This document shows, piece by piece, positions 9,378 to 18,449 of a DNA stretch of 64,000 bases. Position 1 is the first letter of the stretch. The number at the start of each line of letters is the position of its first letter. Below the pieces are notes generated by a model. It made no database searches, was not told where the DNA came from, and saw only the letters and a list, made by a program, of their open reading frames with translations. Source of the DNA: CAZDML01 sp964506645 (GTDB taxonomy: Bacteria > Elusimicrobiota > Elusimicrobia > 2-01-FULL-59-12); assembly GCA_964506645.1 (NCBI GenBank), contig CAZDML010000002.1, positions 1 through 64,000 of the forward strand. Reading direction: 5' to 3'. The position numbers were made by a program, and so were the translations under genes.

Positions 9378-10018
9378 CGTTGAAGGACGCGGGGACGCCA
9401 GTAGGGAAGGATGTAGGCTTTCGGATCGGTCGGGATCTGCAGCTGCGTACCGGGGTCGACGTTGTCAAAATCGTTGATGTGCGCTTCGTTGGCCCGCCAG
9501 ATGGTCACCCATCCCGGCCCTTGATGGAAGGGCGATTGCGTCACGGCAATTTTCCAGAGGGTGTCTCCTTTTTTAACCGTATAGACACCGGCCACGGGGT
9601 TTTCACGGTCACGGAAGGTCTTGAGTGCGGCCCACGCTTCTTTGGATGCCGCTACCGCCAGTTCCAGTTTGTCTTCGGCCAGATAACTTTTTGCCGCGCG
9701 AAGGGGATTGGCTACTTCTGGAATTTCGCCAAAATGTTGATGGAGCGGCTTGTACGCTTCACCGACCACAGCAATCGCCTGCTTGGCGCTGTTACGCAGC
9801 TTGGCGGCGGCTTCGGCCTCTTCCTGCGGCACATTCAGCGGCGGAGTACTCTGCGTTTGCTGAAGCTCATGCTGCTTCATCGCCTGAATGGCATGCGCGC
9901 GTTCAAGAGCCATTTCCGCTTTCTCATCAGCGCGCTGCTTTAAATAAGCGGAAATACCAAAAATAAGAAAGAGGGTACCGAGGAACACAACCAGGATCTG
10001 CAGGCGAGTAATCTTCAT
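9374..10018 (-). CDS. membrane-anchored LysM domain protein
   Basis: A 214-residue protein with one N-terminal transmembrane segment (about 7-24), a helical middle region (about 30-140, Ala/Glu/Lys-rich) and a C-terminal LysM domain (about 146-196: YTVKKGDTLWKIA ... VDPGTQLQIP). LysM binds glycan strands of peptidoglycan, so the protein probably sits in the inner membrane and reaches into the wall. It directly precedes and overlaps the amidase gene (ATGA), which suggests it positions or regulates that enzyme. The LysM spacing is somewhat long, with the insert FHQGPGWVTIW. The exact role is not known from the sequence. Confidence 0.88.
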   Translation of the reverse strand: MKITRLQILVVFLGTLFLIFGISAYLKQRADEKAEMALERAHAIQAMKQHELQQTQSTPPLNVPQEEAEAAAKLRNSAKQAIAVVGEAYKPLHQHFGEIPEVANPLRAAKSYLAEDKLELAVAASKEAWAALKTFRDRENPVAGVYTVKKGDTLWKIAVTQSPFHQGPGWVTIWRANEAHINDFDNVDPGTQLQIPTDPKAYILPYWRPRVLQR

Positions 10019-10027
10019 CGTAAAAGG

Positions 10028-10417
10028 TCAGTAGCGCCAGAGATGAAAACGTACATTAAATTCTCGGCGCTCATGAAAAAGCCAGCTGAGCAGCGTGCTG
10101 AATACGGAAAACAACACCGAACCGGCAATGGCCCAGGGATAATCCCGGATCATCAAGCCCGGAATGATGTAGCCCACGCTGAAAAAGATGGCGGCATTTA
10201 AAAAAATCGTAAAGATACCCAGGGTCAAAATGTTGAGCGGCAGGGTCAGAAACAGTAGGACGGGACGAACAAAAGCGTTTAAGAGGCCGAGGACCAGTGC
10301 GCTGAAAATACAGGCGTGCCAGGTTTGAAACCAGACGCCGCGCGGGATGAGGTACGACACCAGTAGCAGTGCGATACCGTTACTGATCCAGCGCAGAAAG
10401 AACGTTTTAATACCCAC
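10028..10417 (-). CDS. YvlD/phage-holin-like family small membrane protein
   Basis: A 129-residue protein with four predicted transmembrane helices and the family pattern LGLLNAFVRPVLLFLTLPLNILTLGIFTIFLN. Databases call this family phage holin 4, but members such as YvlD are ordinary chromosomal proteins of unknown function, and nothing else here is phage-like. Translation starts at a GTG (10417) sharing one base with the RNase HI stop codon, which argues for coupling. The C-terminus (HERREFNVRFHLWRY) is basic and should be cytoplasmic. Confidence 0.85.
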   Translation of the reverse strand: MGIKTFFLRWISNGIALLLVSYLIPRGVWFQTWHACIFSALVLGLLNAFVRPVLLFLTLPLNILTLGIFTIFLNAAIFFSVGYIIPGLMIRDYPWAIAGSVLFSVFSTLLSWLFHERREFNVRFHLWRY

Positions 10418-10893
10418 TAAAACATCTCCTGTTGGATGCCGTCGCCCCCTGGGAGGGTCTGGGAGCGGTTGCGGCCTTTCAGTTTTGCCCGGTTCAACGT
10501 TTCGTTGAGCAGCTTATCCGCTCTGGCAATAAGAGCGGATTCCCGGGGAATCTGCTTGTAAAGGATCGACTCAAATCCCTGCGCTAAAGACTTTACCTTT
10601 TCTGAAAGCGCTTTCAAATGGGGGTCTTTAATTTTGTAGACGCCCTGCAGTTGATAAATCAGCAGTTCGCTGTCGGCATGGCAGACGAGATGTTTGGCTT
10701 TGCGGGTTTTGGCAAGTTCCAGGGCAAACAGGAGCGCAAGGTATTCTGCCCGGTTGTTGGTGGTTTCACCGATCAGATGGCTGGCTTCCAGCAGAACATT
10801 GTCTTTGGCGTCACAGATCACGACGCCGATCGCCGCCGGCCCCGGATTTCCCCTCGCACCCCCATCGGAATAGGTATGCAGGGTAGCCGACAT
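10417..10893 (-). CDS. rnhA: ribonuclease HI family protein
   Basis: RNase H fold enzyme of 158 residues that degrades RNA in RNA-DNA hybrids. The DEDD catalytic set is visible: D10 in YSDGGARGNPGPAA, E50 in NNRAEYLAL, D74 in CHADSELLIYQL and D126 in ARADKLLNE. The sequence style (no basic protrusion, QLQGVYKIKDPHL) is that of the short bacterial and archaeal RNase HI group rather than the E. coli enzyme. The 30-residue C-terminal tail is basic and polar. The ATG at 10893 shares one base with the YajQ stop. The symbol marks the family; a second RNase H elsewhere in the genome cannot be excluded. Confidence 0.92.
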   Translation of the reverse strand: MSATLHTYSDGGARGNPGPAAIGVVICDAKDNVLLEASHLIGETTNNRAEYLALLFALELAKTRKAKHLVCHADSELLIYQLQGVYKIKDPHLKALSEKVKSLAQGFESILYKQIPRESALIARADKLLNETLNRAKLKGRNRSQTLPGGDGIQQEMF

Positions 10894-11390
10894 CAGCGGT
10901 AATTCTCGAACTGGAGGGCCAAACCGTAATCGGCACTGCGAAGAAACGTAATCACGCTCTGGAGTTCATCTTTGGATTTGCTGCTCACGCGCAGCTGATC
11001 GCCCTGAATGCTGGCCTGGACTTTAAATTTCTGATCTTTAATCGCACGAACAATTTCTTTGGCTTTATCGGAGACGATCCCCTGGGTCAGTTTGGCTACC
11101 TGACGCACGGTCCCGCGTTCGGCAGGCTCGATCGACTGCATGTCGAGCGCTTTCAGCGACACGCCGCGCTTTACAAATTTGCTATGCAGAATATCGATAA
11201 CGCTCTTAAGCTTCTGTTCGTCGTCGGAATAGAGCGTAATTTTCGATTCCTTCTTATCGAGATCCATTCGCGAGACACTGCCTTTAAAATCAAACCGTGT
11301 GCCGATTTCTTTGTTGGCCTGTGCCACTGCGTTCTCGACTTCTTGCATATTTAATTTTGAAACAACATCAAAAGATGATTCGTCTCCCAT
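10893..11390 (-). CDS. yajQ: YajQ family nucleotide-binding protein
   Basis: Full-length YajQ/UPF0234 protein, 165 residues, with the expected start (SSFDVVSKLNMQEV), the central RFDFKGS and the C-terminal KSKDELQSVI. Members have two RNP-like folds and bind nucleic acids or nucleotides; some, such as XC_3703 of Xanthomonas, bind c-di-GMP. That link is of interest because a c-di-GMP riboswitch and an HD-GYP protein are in the same window, but c-di-GMP binding here is not shown. A good ribosome site (GAGG, 6-9 bases before the ATG at 11390) is present. The gene sits 12 bases after the UDP-GlcNAc epimerase gene. Confidence 0.95.
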   Translation of the reverse strand: MGDESSFDVVSKLNMQEVENAVAQANKEIGTRFDFKGSVSRMDLDKKESKITLYSDDEQKLKSVIDILHSKFVKRGVSLKALDMQSIEPAERGTVRQVAKLTQGIVSDKAKEIVRAIKDQKFKVQASIQGDQLRVSSKSKDELQSVITFLRSADYGLALQFENYR

Positions 11391-11402
11391 AAGGGTCCTC
11401 GC

Positions 11403-12644
11403 TTAATCGACGATACGTTCAAAAAAAGATTTGTGCCCGGTCGACAAGTCGCCCAGAAATTCCGCCGGTCGTTCTTCCCACACTTTAAAGTGATAGCGGA
11501 TCGCATCCAAAATGCGCAGTGTCGCTTTGCCATCCCCGTAGGGATTCACGGCATTGGCCATCCGTTCATAAGCCCGCTGATCGCTGAGCAAGCGATGAAT
11601 GTCTTCAAACACACTCTGTTCATCGACGCCGGCCACTTTGGCCGTGCCGGCCGCCACGGCTTCGGGACGTTCGGTGACTTTACGCAGCACAAGGACCGGT
11701 TTCCCCAGTGCCGGGGCTTCTTCCTGGATCCCCCCGGAGTCGGTCACTACGATATAGGAACGCTTCAGCAGATTCACGAGGTCGAGATAGTCGACCGGCG
11801 GGATCAAATGAATCCGTTCATGCCCTTTCAGAATTTCATCCGCTGCTTTCTGCACGTTGGGATTCAAGTGCACAGGATAAATCACATAAACCCCCGGATG
11901 CTGGTCAACGATCCTGCGCAGCGCTCGGAAAACATTTAAGAGCGGGGCGCCGTGGTTCTCGCGGCGATGCGCCGTCAGGAGAATCATCCGGGAGGCCGGC
12001 TGATTGGCCAGGCCGGAGGCTTTCGGGTCAAACATTTTCTTCAGTGTCGTATCCGTCCAGTCGTGCGCTTCGCGGATGGCAATAAAAAGTGCGTCGGTCA
12101 CCGTATTGCCGGTGACATAAACCCCTTCTTTGGAAATGTTTTCCTGAAGCAAGTTGTGTTTGGCCTGATGGGTCGGCGCAAAATGAAGTGCACAGAGATG
12201 GTCGGCCAGAACGCGACTGGATTCTTCCGGAAAGGGATTGGCTTTATCGTAGGACCGCAGGCCGGCTTCCACATGACCGATGGGAATACGATGGTAGAAC
12301 GCTGAGAGCGAGGCAGCGAACGTTGTAATCGTATCGCCATGCACCAACACCAGATCGGGCTTTTCTTTATCGAGAATCGGTCCGAGTTTATTAAGCACTT
12401 CCGTGACGACATATTCCAGGCTCTGGTTCTTCTGCATGATGTTTAAATCGTAGTCCGAAGTGATATTGAATAGCGTCATCACCTGGTCAAGCATCTCGCG
12501 GTGCTGTCCAGTCAACACAACACAGGTCGTAAAATCATTTGGACGTTTGCGCAGCGAACGCACGACCGGCGCCATCTTAATGGCTTCCGGGCGCGTCCCG
12601 AAAACGACGAGCACTTTAATGTTTTTTTTCGGGGCAGTGGACAT
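11403..12644 (-). CDS. wecB: UDP-N-acetylglucosamine 2-epimerase (non-hydrolysing)
   Basis: A 413-residue enzyme that interconverts UDP-GlcNAc and UDP-ManNAc in the cytoplasm, the first committed step toward ManNAc-containing surface glycans. Family hallmarks are complete: VFGTRPEAIKMAPVV near the N-terminus, LTGQHREML, VHGDTITT, HVEAGLRSYDK with PFPEE, TAHRRENHG, and TDSGGIQEEAP in the C-terminal UDP-binding half. The C-terminal 30 residues extend slightly past the usual end. The ATG at 12644 lies one base after the stop of the WecA-like gene, so both should be made together and serve the same lipid-linked glycan pathway. Confidence 0.96.
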   Translation of the reverse strand: MSTAPKKNIKVLVVFGTRPEAIKMAPVVRSLRKRPNDFTTCVVLTGQHREMLDQVMTLFNITSDYDLNIMQKNQSLEYVVTEVLNKLGPILDKEKPDLVLVHGDTITTFAASLSAFYHRIPIGHVEAGLRSYDKANPFPEESSRVLADHLCALHFAPTHQAKHNLLQENISKEGVYVTGNTVTDALFIAIREAHDWTDTTLKKMFDPKASGLANQPASRMILLTAHRRENHGAPLLNVFRALRRIVDQHPGVYVIYPVHLNPNVQKAADEILKGHERIHLIPPVDYLDLVNLLKRSYIVVTDSGGIQEEAPALGKPVLVLRKVTERPEAVAAGTAKVAGVDEQSVFEDIHRLLSDQRAYERMANAVNPYGDGKATLRILDAIRYHFKVWEERPAEFLGDLSTGHKSFFERIVD

Positions 12645-12645
12645 A

Positions 12646-13692
12646 TCAGGACTCCTTCACGATCGCTAGAAAAATAGCAAACACGGACAAAATCAGCGTC
12701 AACACGTAGACCAAAAGCACAACCTCGCGCCCGGTCCATCCCAGATTCAGCAGCTTATGATGCAGATGCTCCCGGTCGGGCTCCATGAGCTTGGACTTTC
12801 GTTTGTACCGGCGCACCATGGAGAGCGCCACATCAATGACCGGCAGCGCGACACCGATCACGGGGATCATGAGCGAAAGCACGGCGGTGGTTTTGAGCGT
12901 GCCGATGACTGTAATAGCCCCCAACAGGAACCCGATCCCCAGCGCGCCCCCATCGCCCATAAACACCTTAGCCGGTGAAAAATTATACGGTAAAAATCCG
13001 AGGCATGCGCCGCAAAGTGCGGCGGACAAAATCCCGGCGAGCTTGAGCTGATTAGAGACAAACGGCGCAGCCGAGGCTCCTTGAATCACAGCCACCCCGA
13101 GAAAGGTTGCTGAAGCAATCGCCGCCAGACCCACCGCCAGACCGTCCAGTCCGTCGGCCAGATTCACAGCATTCATAAACCCAATGATCCAGAATACCGT
13201 GATAACCTGCGAAAACAAAATGGGGAACTGCACATACGACATCCAGGGCAGGCGCAACCCGGAAATCCGTACGCCGTAATCAAGCGCCATAAACGCCGCA
13301 ATAATTTGCGTCAGGAGTTTCACGATGGCGGGCACCGGCTGACGGTCATCGCTCATACCCAGAACCAGCACCACGGTCAAGCCCACCAGAATACCAATCA
13401 TCTGTTTATCAAGAGCGACCACGGTCAGAAGACGGCCTTGATCGTAGAGAGAATGACGGTATTCGAGCAGCGTACGGAAGGCAGGGAATCCCACGTAGAC
13501 CCCCAGGATCGCGATGATCACGCCCAGGTAAATGGCGATGCCGCCCCAGCGCGGGATCGGCGTGGCATGGACTTTACGTGCGTTGGGCTGGTCGAGGACG
13601 TTAAACCGCTTGGCCAGCCAGATGGAAAAGGGCGTCGCCGTGAAGCTGGCGGCGCACGCGACTAAAAAAGCCGCGAGATAAAGAAGTGGCAT
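12646..13692 (-). CDS. undecaprenyl-phosphate N-acetylhexosamine-1-phosphate transferase (WecA/TagO-like)
   Basis: Polytopic membrane enzyme of 348 residues with about ten transmembrane helices that should load a HexNAc-1-phosphate onto undecaprenyl phosphate, starting a surface polysaccharide. Diagnostic cytoplasmic motifs are present: NAVNLADGLDGLA, FMGDGGALGIGF and HLHHKLL, the last typical of WecA/TagO/RgpG enzymes rather than MraY. GMSDDRQPVP carries the first Asp pair. A good ribosome site (AGGAG) precedes the ATG at 13692. The pairing with the 2-epimerase gene mirrors enterobacterial common antigen and teichoic-acid linkage clusters, but the final polymer is not defined here. Confidence 0.93.
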   Translation of the reverse strand: MPLLYLAAFLVACAASFTATPFSIWLAKRFNVLDQPNARKVHATPIPRWGGIAIYLGVIIAILGVYVGFPAFRTLLEYRHSLYDQGRLLTVVALDKQMIGILVGLTVVLVLGMSDDRQPVPAIVKLLTQIIAAFMALDYGVRISGLRLPWMSYVQFPILFSQVITVFWIIGFMNAVNLADGLDGLAVGLAAIASATFLGVAVIQGASAAPFVSNQLKLAGILSAALCGACLGFLPYNFSPAKVFMGDGGALGIGFLLGAITVIGTLKTTAVLSLMIPVIGVALPVIDVALSMVRRYKRKSKLMEPDREHLHHKLLNLGWTGREVVLLVYVLTLILSVFAIFLAIVKES

Positions 13693-13699
13693 GGATCTC

Positions 13700-14953
13700 C
13701 TAGGAGCGAAGCCGTTCGGTGTACATCGGATGTTTCATACAAAGCTTTTTAACCGCTTGTCGAATGGACGACAGGTTCTTGGTGTTGTCCGGCGCACCGA
13801 GCACCTGATTGATCCAGGACGCAACCTGTAGCATGTCTTTTTCCTTGAGGCCGCGGGTCGTCATCGCCGGGGTTCCAAGACGGATGCCGCTGGCGATAAA
13901 CGGTTTTTCGGGGTCGAAAGGAATCGCATTTTTGTTCACTGTGATGCCGGCATGATCGAGCGCCTTTTCTGCTACCGCCCCGGTAATCCCTTTGGAACGC
14001 AGGTCGAGCAGAAACATATGGCAGTCGGTTCCACCGGTCACGATGCGCAGTCCATGACCCGCCAAGGCTTTGGCCAACGTGCGGGCATTGGAAAGCACCT
14101 GCTGCTGATATTTCTTAAAAGAAGGCTTGAGCGCCTCACCAAACGCCACCGCTTTGGCAGCAATCACGTGCATCAGCGGGCCGCCCTGAATACCCGGGAA
14201 GATGAGCTTATCGAGCGCAGGAGCGAACGAGGCCTTGCTCAGGATCATGCCACCGCGAGGCCCGCGCAGGGTCTTGTGGGTGGTGGTCGTCACAAAATCG
14301 GCGTACGGCACCGGACTCGGATAAACGCCTGCGGCCACAAGGCCCGCGTAATGGGCCATGTCGACCATATAGATCGCGCCGACCTTATCACAGATCTCTC
14401 GGAAGCGCTTCCAGTCGAACACACGGGCATAGGCGGAGGCGCCCACACAGATGAGTTTCGGACGATGCTGGAGCGCCAAGCGTTCGGCTTCGTCATAATC
14501 CACGAGCTCGGTATCCTGGCGGACGTTAAATCCAATGACCTTAAAGAATTTTCCGGAAAAATTGAGCGGGTGGCCGTGCGTCAGATGTCCGCCGTGTGCG
14601 AGATTAAGCCCCATGATCGTGTCGCCGGGCTGGAGCACGGAGTAATACACACCCATATTGGCAGAACTACCAGAATGCGGCTGGACGTTGGCATGTTCGG
14701 CTCCAAAAAGTTTTTTTGCGCGTTCAATGGCGAGATTTTCAGCGATGTCGACCTGCTCACATCCACCGTAGTAGCGCTTACCGGGATACCCTTCGGCATA
14801 TTTATTGGTCAGCACGCTGCCTTGGGCTTCGAGCACCGCTTCTGAAACCATATTTTCTGATGCGATGAGTTCCAGCGAATAGGCTTGGCGCTGTGTTTCG
14901 CCCAAAATGGCTTTATAGACCTGTGGATCTTGTTTCTTTAGAGTGTTTTTCAC
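13700..14953 (-). CDS. glyA: serine hydroxymethyltransferase
   Basis: PLP enzyme of 417 residues that converts serine and tetrahydrofolate to glycine and 5,10-methylene-THF. The motifs are complete: [51 protein letters not shown], and the PLP lysine in [14 protein letters not shown] (about 226). It starts at a GTG (14953) overlapping the phosphatase stop as GTGA, with AAGGAAGG upstream. folD and metF further upstream on the same strand supply the other core steps of one-carbon metabolism. There is nothing unusual in length or residues. Confidence 0.97.
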   Translation of the reverse strand: MKNTLKKQDPQVYKAILGETQRQAYSLELIASENMVSEAVLEAQGSVLTNKYAEGYPGKRYYGGCEQVDIAENLAIERAKKLFGAEHANVQPHSGSSANMGVYYSVLQPGDTIMGLNLAHGGHLTHGHPLNFSGKFFKVIGFNVRQDTELVDYDEAERLALQHRPKLICVGASAYARVFDWKRFREICDKVGAIYMVDMAHYAGLVAAGVYPSPVPYADFVTTTTHKTLRGPRGGMILSKASFAPALDKLIFPGIQGGPLMHVIAAKAVAFGEALKPSFKKYQQQVLSNARTLAKALAGHGLRIVTGGTDCHMFLLDLRSKGITGAVAEKALDHAGITVNKNAIPFDPEKPFIASGIRLGTPAMTTRGLKEKDMLQVASWINQVLGAPDNTKNLSSIRQAVKKLCMKHPMYTERLRS

Positions 14954-15447
14954 GACGGGGTCCCTTCCTTTGGCCAGAGTTTAGAAATAAGGCGGTCAAT
15001 TGTTTGCTTCAAATCATCACGGCAGATGCGGCACGCATCCTGCGACATCCCGATGGGATCTGGAATATTCCAGGAGCCAATGGCATCCGGCGGATCGCCG
15101 GCAAATTCTTTGAGCAAAAATGTTTTCGGCTCGGATTTAATAAACTGCTCCAGAATAAAGTTCTTATGCCCTTCTTCCGCCACGAGAATGAGATCGGCTT
15201 CCTGAATGTCGTTGCGCTCGATGGGGCGTGCTCGGTGCGCCGACACATCAATCTTCCATTCTTTGAGCGCATCCGCGACACCGGCAAACGCGGGACGTCC
15301 AAACAGAGCATGCGTCCCGCGCGAAAACACCTTCACATCGGGAATGCCGTTCTTGGCCAGCCCATCCTTCAGCAGAGCCTCGGCCAGAACGCTGCGGCAG
15401 CAGTTGGCCGAACACACCATGAGAATCGATTGCGGACTCTTTTTCAT
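14950..15447 (-). CDS. low-molecular-weight protein-tyrosine-phosphatase family protein
   Basis: A 165-residue protein with the LMW-PTPase P-loop C-x5-R-S near the N-terminus: CSANCCRS, nucleophile C12 and R18. The general-acid Asp is in IPDPIGMS (about 131). In the family these dephosphorylate tyrosine kinases that control exopolysaccharide export, or protein arginine phosphate in Firmicutes. Which applies here is unclear; the glycan genes nearby favour the first. It overlaps the YrdC gene (ATGA) and the glyA gene (GTGA), so it belongs to this operon. Arsenate reductases share the fold but show a different P-loop context. Confidence 0.9.
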   Translation of the reverse strand: MKKSPQSILMVCSANCCRSVLAEALLKDGLAKNGIPDVKVFSRGTHALFGRPAFAGVADALKEWKIDVSAHRARPIERNDIQEADLILVAEEGHKNFILEQFIKSEPKTFLLKEFAGDPPDAIGSWNIPDPIGMSQDACRICRDDLKQTIDRLISKLWPKEGTPS

Positions 15448-16151
15448 TTCCCGAAGAGGACCCGTTCGAGATCCTTTTTGGGAATGGCCCCTTCACGTTT
15501 TACAGAAAACGGAAAGGCGGAAACATCAATCACGGACGACGCTTCTTTAATACGGCAACGACCGCCATCGATCGACCACGCCACACGTGCGCCAAACAAC
15601 CGATAGGCTTCTTCCCCAGACACCGCCGGTTCATCGCCCGATTTATTCACGCTCGTGGTCGCCAGTGGAAGCCCGGCCTGTTTTAAAAGTGCCAAGGCGA
15701 TCGGATGATCGGGGATGCGCACGGCCATGGTTTCGCTCCCCCCCGTCACGAGCCGCCCGAGCGCCGAGGCGCGCAGGACAAGGGTAAGAGGTCCGGGGCA
15801 AAACACTTTGGCGAGTTTGAAGGCTTCACGAGGAATTTCTTCCACCAGCGGGGCCGCCGCTTCCAGAGAGGACACGAGAAGTGCCAGGGGTTTACGCCAC
15901 GTTCGGCCTTTCAGGGCATAGATGGCGCGAATCCCTTGCGGGGAAAATGCGCTCGTCCCAATGCCGTAGACCGTTTCCGTCGGAAAGATAGCAACGGCAC
16001 CTTCTATCAAAGAGCGGGCAATCTGTTTCAGCTGAGCCGTGCTGGGGGCTGCGTGCTGCGCATGGATTAGAATCCCTTTTTTCGACTCAGGATTCAGCGC
16101 TTTCTTCACAGCACTTTTTTTACGTGCGATAGCGCGCGTTGATGTCGACAT
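15444..16151 (-). CDS. L-threonylcarbamoyladenylate synthase (YrdC/Sua5 family)
   Basis: YrdC-domain protein of 235 residues that makes threonylcarbamoyl-AMP from threonine, bicarbonate and ATP, the precursor of the t6A modification in ANN-decoding tRNAs. The family motif K-x-R-x3-K-P is seen as KGRTWRKP, with FPTETVYGIG before it and TTSVNKSG and AVRIPDHP after it. There is no C-terminal Sua5 domain, so this is the short YrdC/YwlC type. About 30 basic residues precede the domain. I use the ATG at 16151, which overlaps argJ by 32 bases, rather than a GTG at 16169. Confidence 0.92.
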   Translation of the reverse strand: MSTSTRAIARKKSAVKKALNPESKKGILIHAQHAAPSTAQLKQIARSLIEGAVAIFPTETVYGIGTSAFSPQGIRAIYALKGRTWRKPLALLVSSLEAAAPLVEEIPREAFKLAKVFCPGPLTLVLRASALGRLVTGGSETMAVRIPDHPIALALLKQAGLPLATTSVNKSGDEPAVSGEEAYRLFGARVAWSIDGGRCRIKEASSVIDVSAFPFSVKREGAIPKKDLERVLFGK

Positions 16152-17415
16152 ATTGTCCCGTAAAGTCACAGGTCCAATACCAACCCTGAGCCTTTCCTTG
16201 GTGCACGCGAATCGTAATAATGACTTCCTTCGCCTTTAACGGTTCTCGCGCCTTTTCCGCAGACACCGCCGTCGGGGCACCCTGTCGAAATACGCACAAG
16301 GTTCCAAAAAAGATATCCACTTTCGATGGATCCAGGACCACGCCCGAACGACCGATCGCGGCGAGAATACGTCCCCAATTTGAATCTTCGCCATAGGCTG
16401 CCGTTTTGACGAGCGGCGATGTCGAGACGGTCATGGCCATCTGCTGGGCTTCGGCTTCGGTACGAGCGCCTTCGACACGAATTTCCAAAAATTTACTGGC
16501 GCCCTCACCATCTCGAGCTATTTTTTTCGAAAGATCGATACACACCTGATCCAGGGCTTGAAAAAAGGCTTTCTTATCTTCGGAGGACTTAATCCGGACC
16601 CCGGAGGCCCCATTGGCCAGCACGAAGACGCTATCGTTGGTCGACATATCGCCATCGACCGTCACGCGGTTAAAGCTATTTTCCGTCGCTAGCGCCACAT
16701 GAGACTTGAGCGTGGCCACATCAATCTGTGCATCCGTCAGAATGAACCCCAGCATCGTGGCATGCTTGCCTTTCAGAGAAGGCACCGGATGATGTGGCGT
16801 TGGCGCGACAGGGACACGATTGCCTTTGGGTCGATCGCCTAATTTCCCCGTGAGTGTCATAAGCGGGTGAATCATGCCCGCGCCTTTGGCGCAGCCCCAG
16901 ACTCGGACTTCTTTGCCGGCAATCAGGATGGACTGGTGAGCAATTTTAACCACCATATCGGTCGTCATGATGGCTTCGGCCGCCTTATGAAAGGCGTGCG
17001 CCTGCGTTCCTTCTTCCGTAAATATCTTCTGGGAAAGCATCGGGATCTCTTCGGACAAAAGATCCATGGGCATAAAATCCCCGATCACGCCCGTGGAGGC
17101 AATTTGGACAAGATCCGGAGAAACATTATGTGCCTGGCTGGCCCATTCGATCGTTTGCTTGGCTTCTCGCACACCGCGCTCACCGGTACAACAGTTGGCG
17201 CAGCCGGAATTCACCATAATGACCTGCGCTTTTCCTTTCTTTAACCGTTCCTGATCCAGAGGGATATGCACGCACTTCACGCGGTTTGTCGTGAAACAAG
17301 CCGCGGCGGTGGCCGGAGTTTCCGAATAAAAAATGGCGAGCCCGTGGCGACTGGGTCGGGGACGATCTTTGCGCGGCAATCCGGCCGCTCGAAACCCTAA
17401 GGGAAGCGTACTCAT
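16120..17415 (-). CDS. argJ: bifunctional glutamate N-acetyltransferase/amino-acid acetyltransferase ArgJ
   Basis: Ornithine acetyltransferase of 431 residues that recycles the acetyl group between N-acetylornithine and glutamate in arginine synthesis. Family signatures are STGVIG (107-112), KGAGMIHP (177-184), ATML (219-222), VDGDMSTND and YGEDSNWGRI. The precursor normally cuts itself between Ala and Thr of the M-A-T-M-L motif, Thr becoming the nucleophile of the beta chain; here Thr220 is kept. Unusually, about 32 residues rich in Gly, Pro, Lys and His separate PLM (184-186) from ATML, where the two are normally continuous. The gene overlaps argC (ATGA) and is followed by YrdC. Whether it also has N-acetylglutamate synthase activity cannot be told. 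Confidence 0.93.
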   Translation of the reverse strand: MSTLPLGFRAAGLPRKDRPRPSRHGLAIFYSETPATAAACFTTNRVKCVHIPLDQERLKKGKAQVIMVNSGCANCCTGERGVREAKQTIEWASQAHNVSPDLVQIASTGVIGDFMPMDLLSEEIPMLSQKIFTEEGTQAHAFHKAAEAIMTTDMVVKIAHQSILIAGKEVRVWGCAKGAGMIHPLMTLTGKLGDRPKGNRVPVAPTPHHPVPSLKGKHATMLGFILTDAQIDVATLKSHVALATENSFNRVTVDGDMSTNDSVFVLANGASGVRIKSSEDKKAFFQALDQVCIDLSKKIARDGEGASKFLEIRVEGARTEAEAQQMAMTVSTSPLVKTAAYGEDSNWGRILAAIGRSGVVLDPSKVDIFFGTLCVFRQGAPTAVSAEKAREPLKAKEVIITIRVHQGKAQGWYWTCDFTGQYVDINARYRT

Positions 17416-18449
17416 TTGAGAGCCGTAGTCTCCTCGAATCCGAACATCAGATTCATATTCTGGATCGCCTGTCCGCTGGCGCCCTTAGTGAGGTTGTCGA
17501 GCGCTGCAATGACGATCGCATGCGTACCCGTCGGGCTGACCGCCACACCGATATGGCACATATTGGTATAGGTGACGCCTTTGACCTCCGGCGATTCCAT
17601 CGCCGGCAAAACAGTCACAAAGGGTTCGCGTGCGTAGTACGCCCCATAGATATCCCGAAGCGCTTCCGCGGACATTTTCTTTTTCAGCGGGGCATAGAGG
17701 CAGGCCAGAATGCCCCGATTCATGGGCGCGAGCTGCGGCACGAAAATAAATTCTACTTTCTGAGTTCTGAGTCCTGAGTCCTGAGCTGCTTTTGTCCATT
17801 CCTGCAAAATTTCCGGATGGTGCCGGTGGCCCTTGAGTCCGTAAGCCTGCATGCTTTCGTTGGCCTCGGCATAAAGGTAGGTGTTGTCGAGCTTGCGACC
17901 GGCACCGGAGACACCGCTTTTGGCGTCGATGATGATCGGGCCTTTGCCGAGAAGGTTTTTGGCAAAGAGTGGAAGCCCGGCCAGAATGGAGGTGGTGGCG
18001 TAACAACCGGGATTGGCCACGAGCTTCGCTTCTTTTATCATTTCCCGGTAGCGTTCGGGCAGGCCGTAGACGGCTTCCTTTAAAAGTTTCGGGACCGGAT
18101 GAGCACCATACCAGGCTTCGTAGGTTTCGTCATCTTCCAGCCGGAAATCCGCAGAGAGATCGATCACTTTTGTGCCGTGCGAGAGAAACGCGGCCGCCGT
18201 TTTCGCCGCTGCGCCATGGGGCAACCCCAAAAACACCACGTCCGAATCCTTCGCGATTGTTTTTACATCCATTTTCTCGCATAGATGGCCGCAGTGACCC
18301 TTTAAAAATTTATGAATCGAGGCAATCGGCTTGCCGACATAGTTCTCCGAGGTCAGATGACTGATCCGGATGTCCGGATGGCGAATGAGGTACCGCAGGA
18401 GTTCGCCTCCCGTATAGCCAGTCGCGCCTATGATGGATATATTAATCAT
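17412..18449 (-). CDS. argC: N-acetyl-gamma-glutamyl-phosphate reductase
   Basis: A 345-residue NADPH-dependent enzyme of arginine synthesis that reduces N-acetylglutamyl phosphate to the semialdehyde. The Rossmann motif GATGYTGGELLR (8-19) and the catalytic cysteine in NPGCYATTS (C149) are present, as is GHRHHPEI. Residues about 222-231 (AQDSGLRTQ) are encoded by a heptamer repeat, TGAGTYC on the plus strand, inserted in frame just before the conserved VEFIFVPQLAPMNRG. The ATG at 18449 overlaps rsmI by 8 bases; a frame extension to 18527 has no homology. argC and argJ overlap and are surely co-expressed. Confidence 0.95.
   Translation of the reverse strand: MINISIIGATGYTGGELLRYLIRHPDIRISHLTSENYVGKPIASIHKFLKGHCGHLCEKMDVKTIAKDSDVVFLGLPHGAAAKTAAAFLSHGTKVIDLSADFRLEDDETYEAWYGAHPVPKLLKEAVYGLPERYREMIKEAKLVANPGCYATTSILAGLPLFAKNLLGKGPIIIDAKSGVSGAGRKLDNTYLYAEANESMQAYGLKGHRHHPEILQEWTKAAQDSGLRTQKVEFIFVPQLAPMNRGILACLYAPLKKKMSAEALRDIYGAYYAREPFVTVLPAMESPEVKGVTYTNMCHIGVAVSPTGTHAIVIAALDNLTKGASGQAIQNMNLMFGFEETTALK
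17759..17786. repeat. heptamer repeat inside argC
   Basis: Three tandem copies of TGAGTYC (17761-17781) plus a partial TGAG are embedded in argC. Twenty-one bases keep the frame, so the gene is intact with a few extra residues. The same heptamer occurs in both orientations at 40322-40407, so this looks like one arm of a dispersed palindromic repeat family. Confidence 0.75.

Noticed and set aside
10028..10417. Phage holin and prophage remnant
   Set aside because: The holin name comes from a family label; the gene is coupled to rnhA and no other phage gene is near.
17759..17786. Heptamer tandem repeat considered as a CRISPR fragment
   Set aside because: Units are 7 bases with no spacers and lie inside argC; no cas gene is present.
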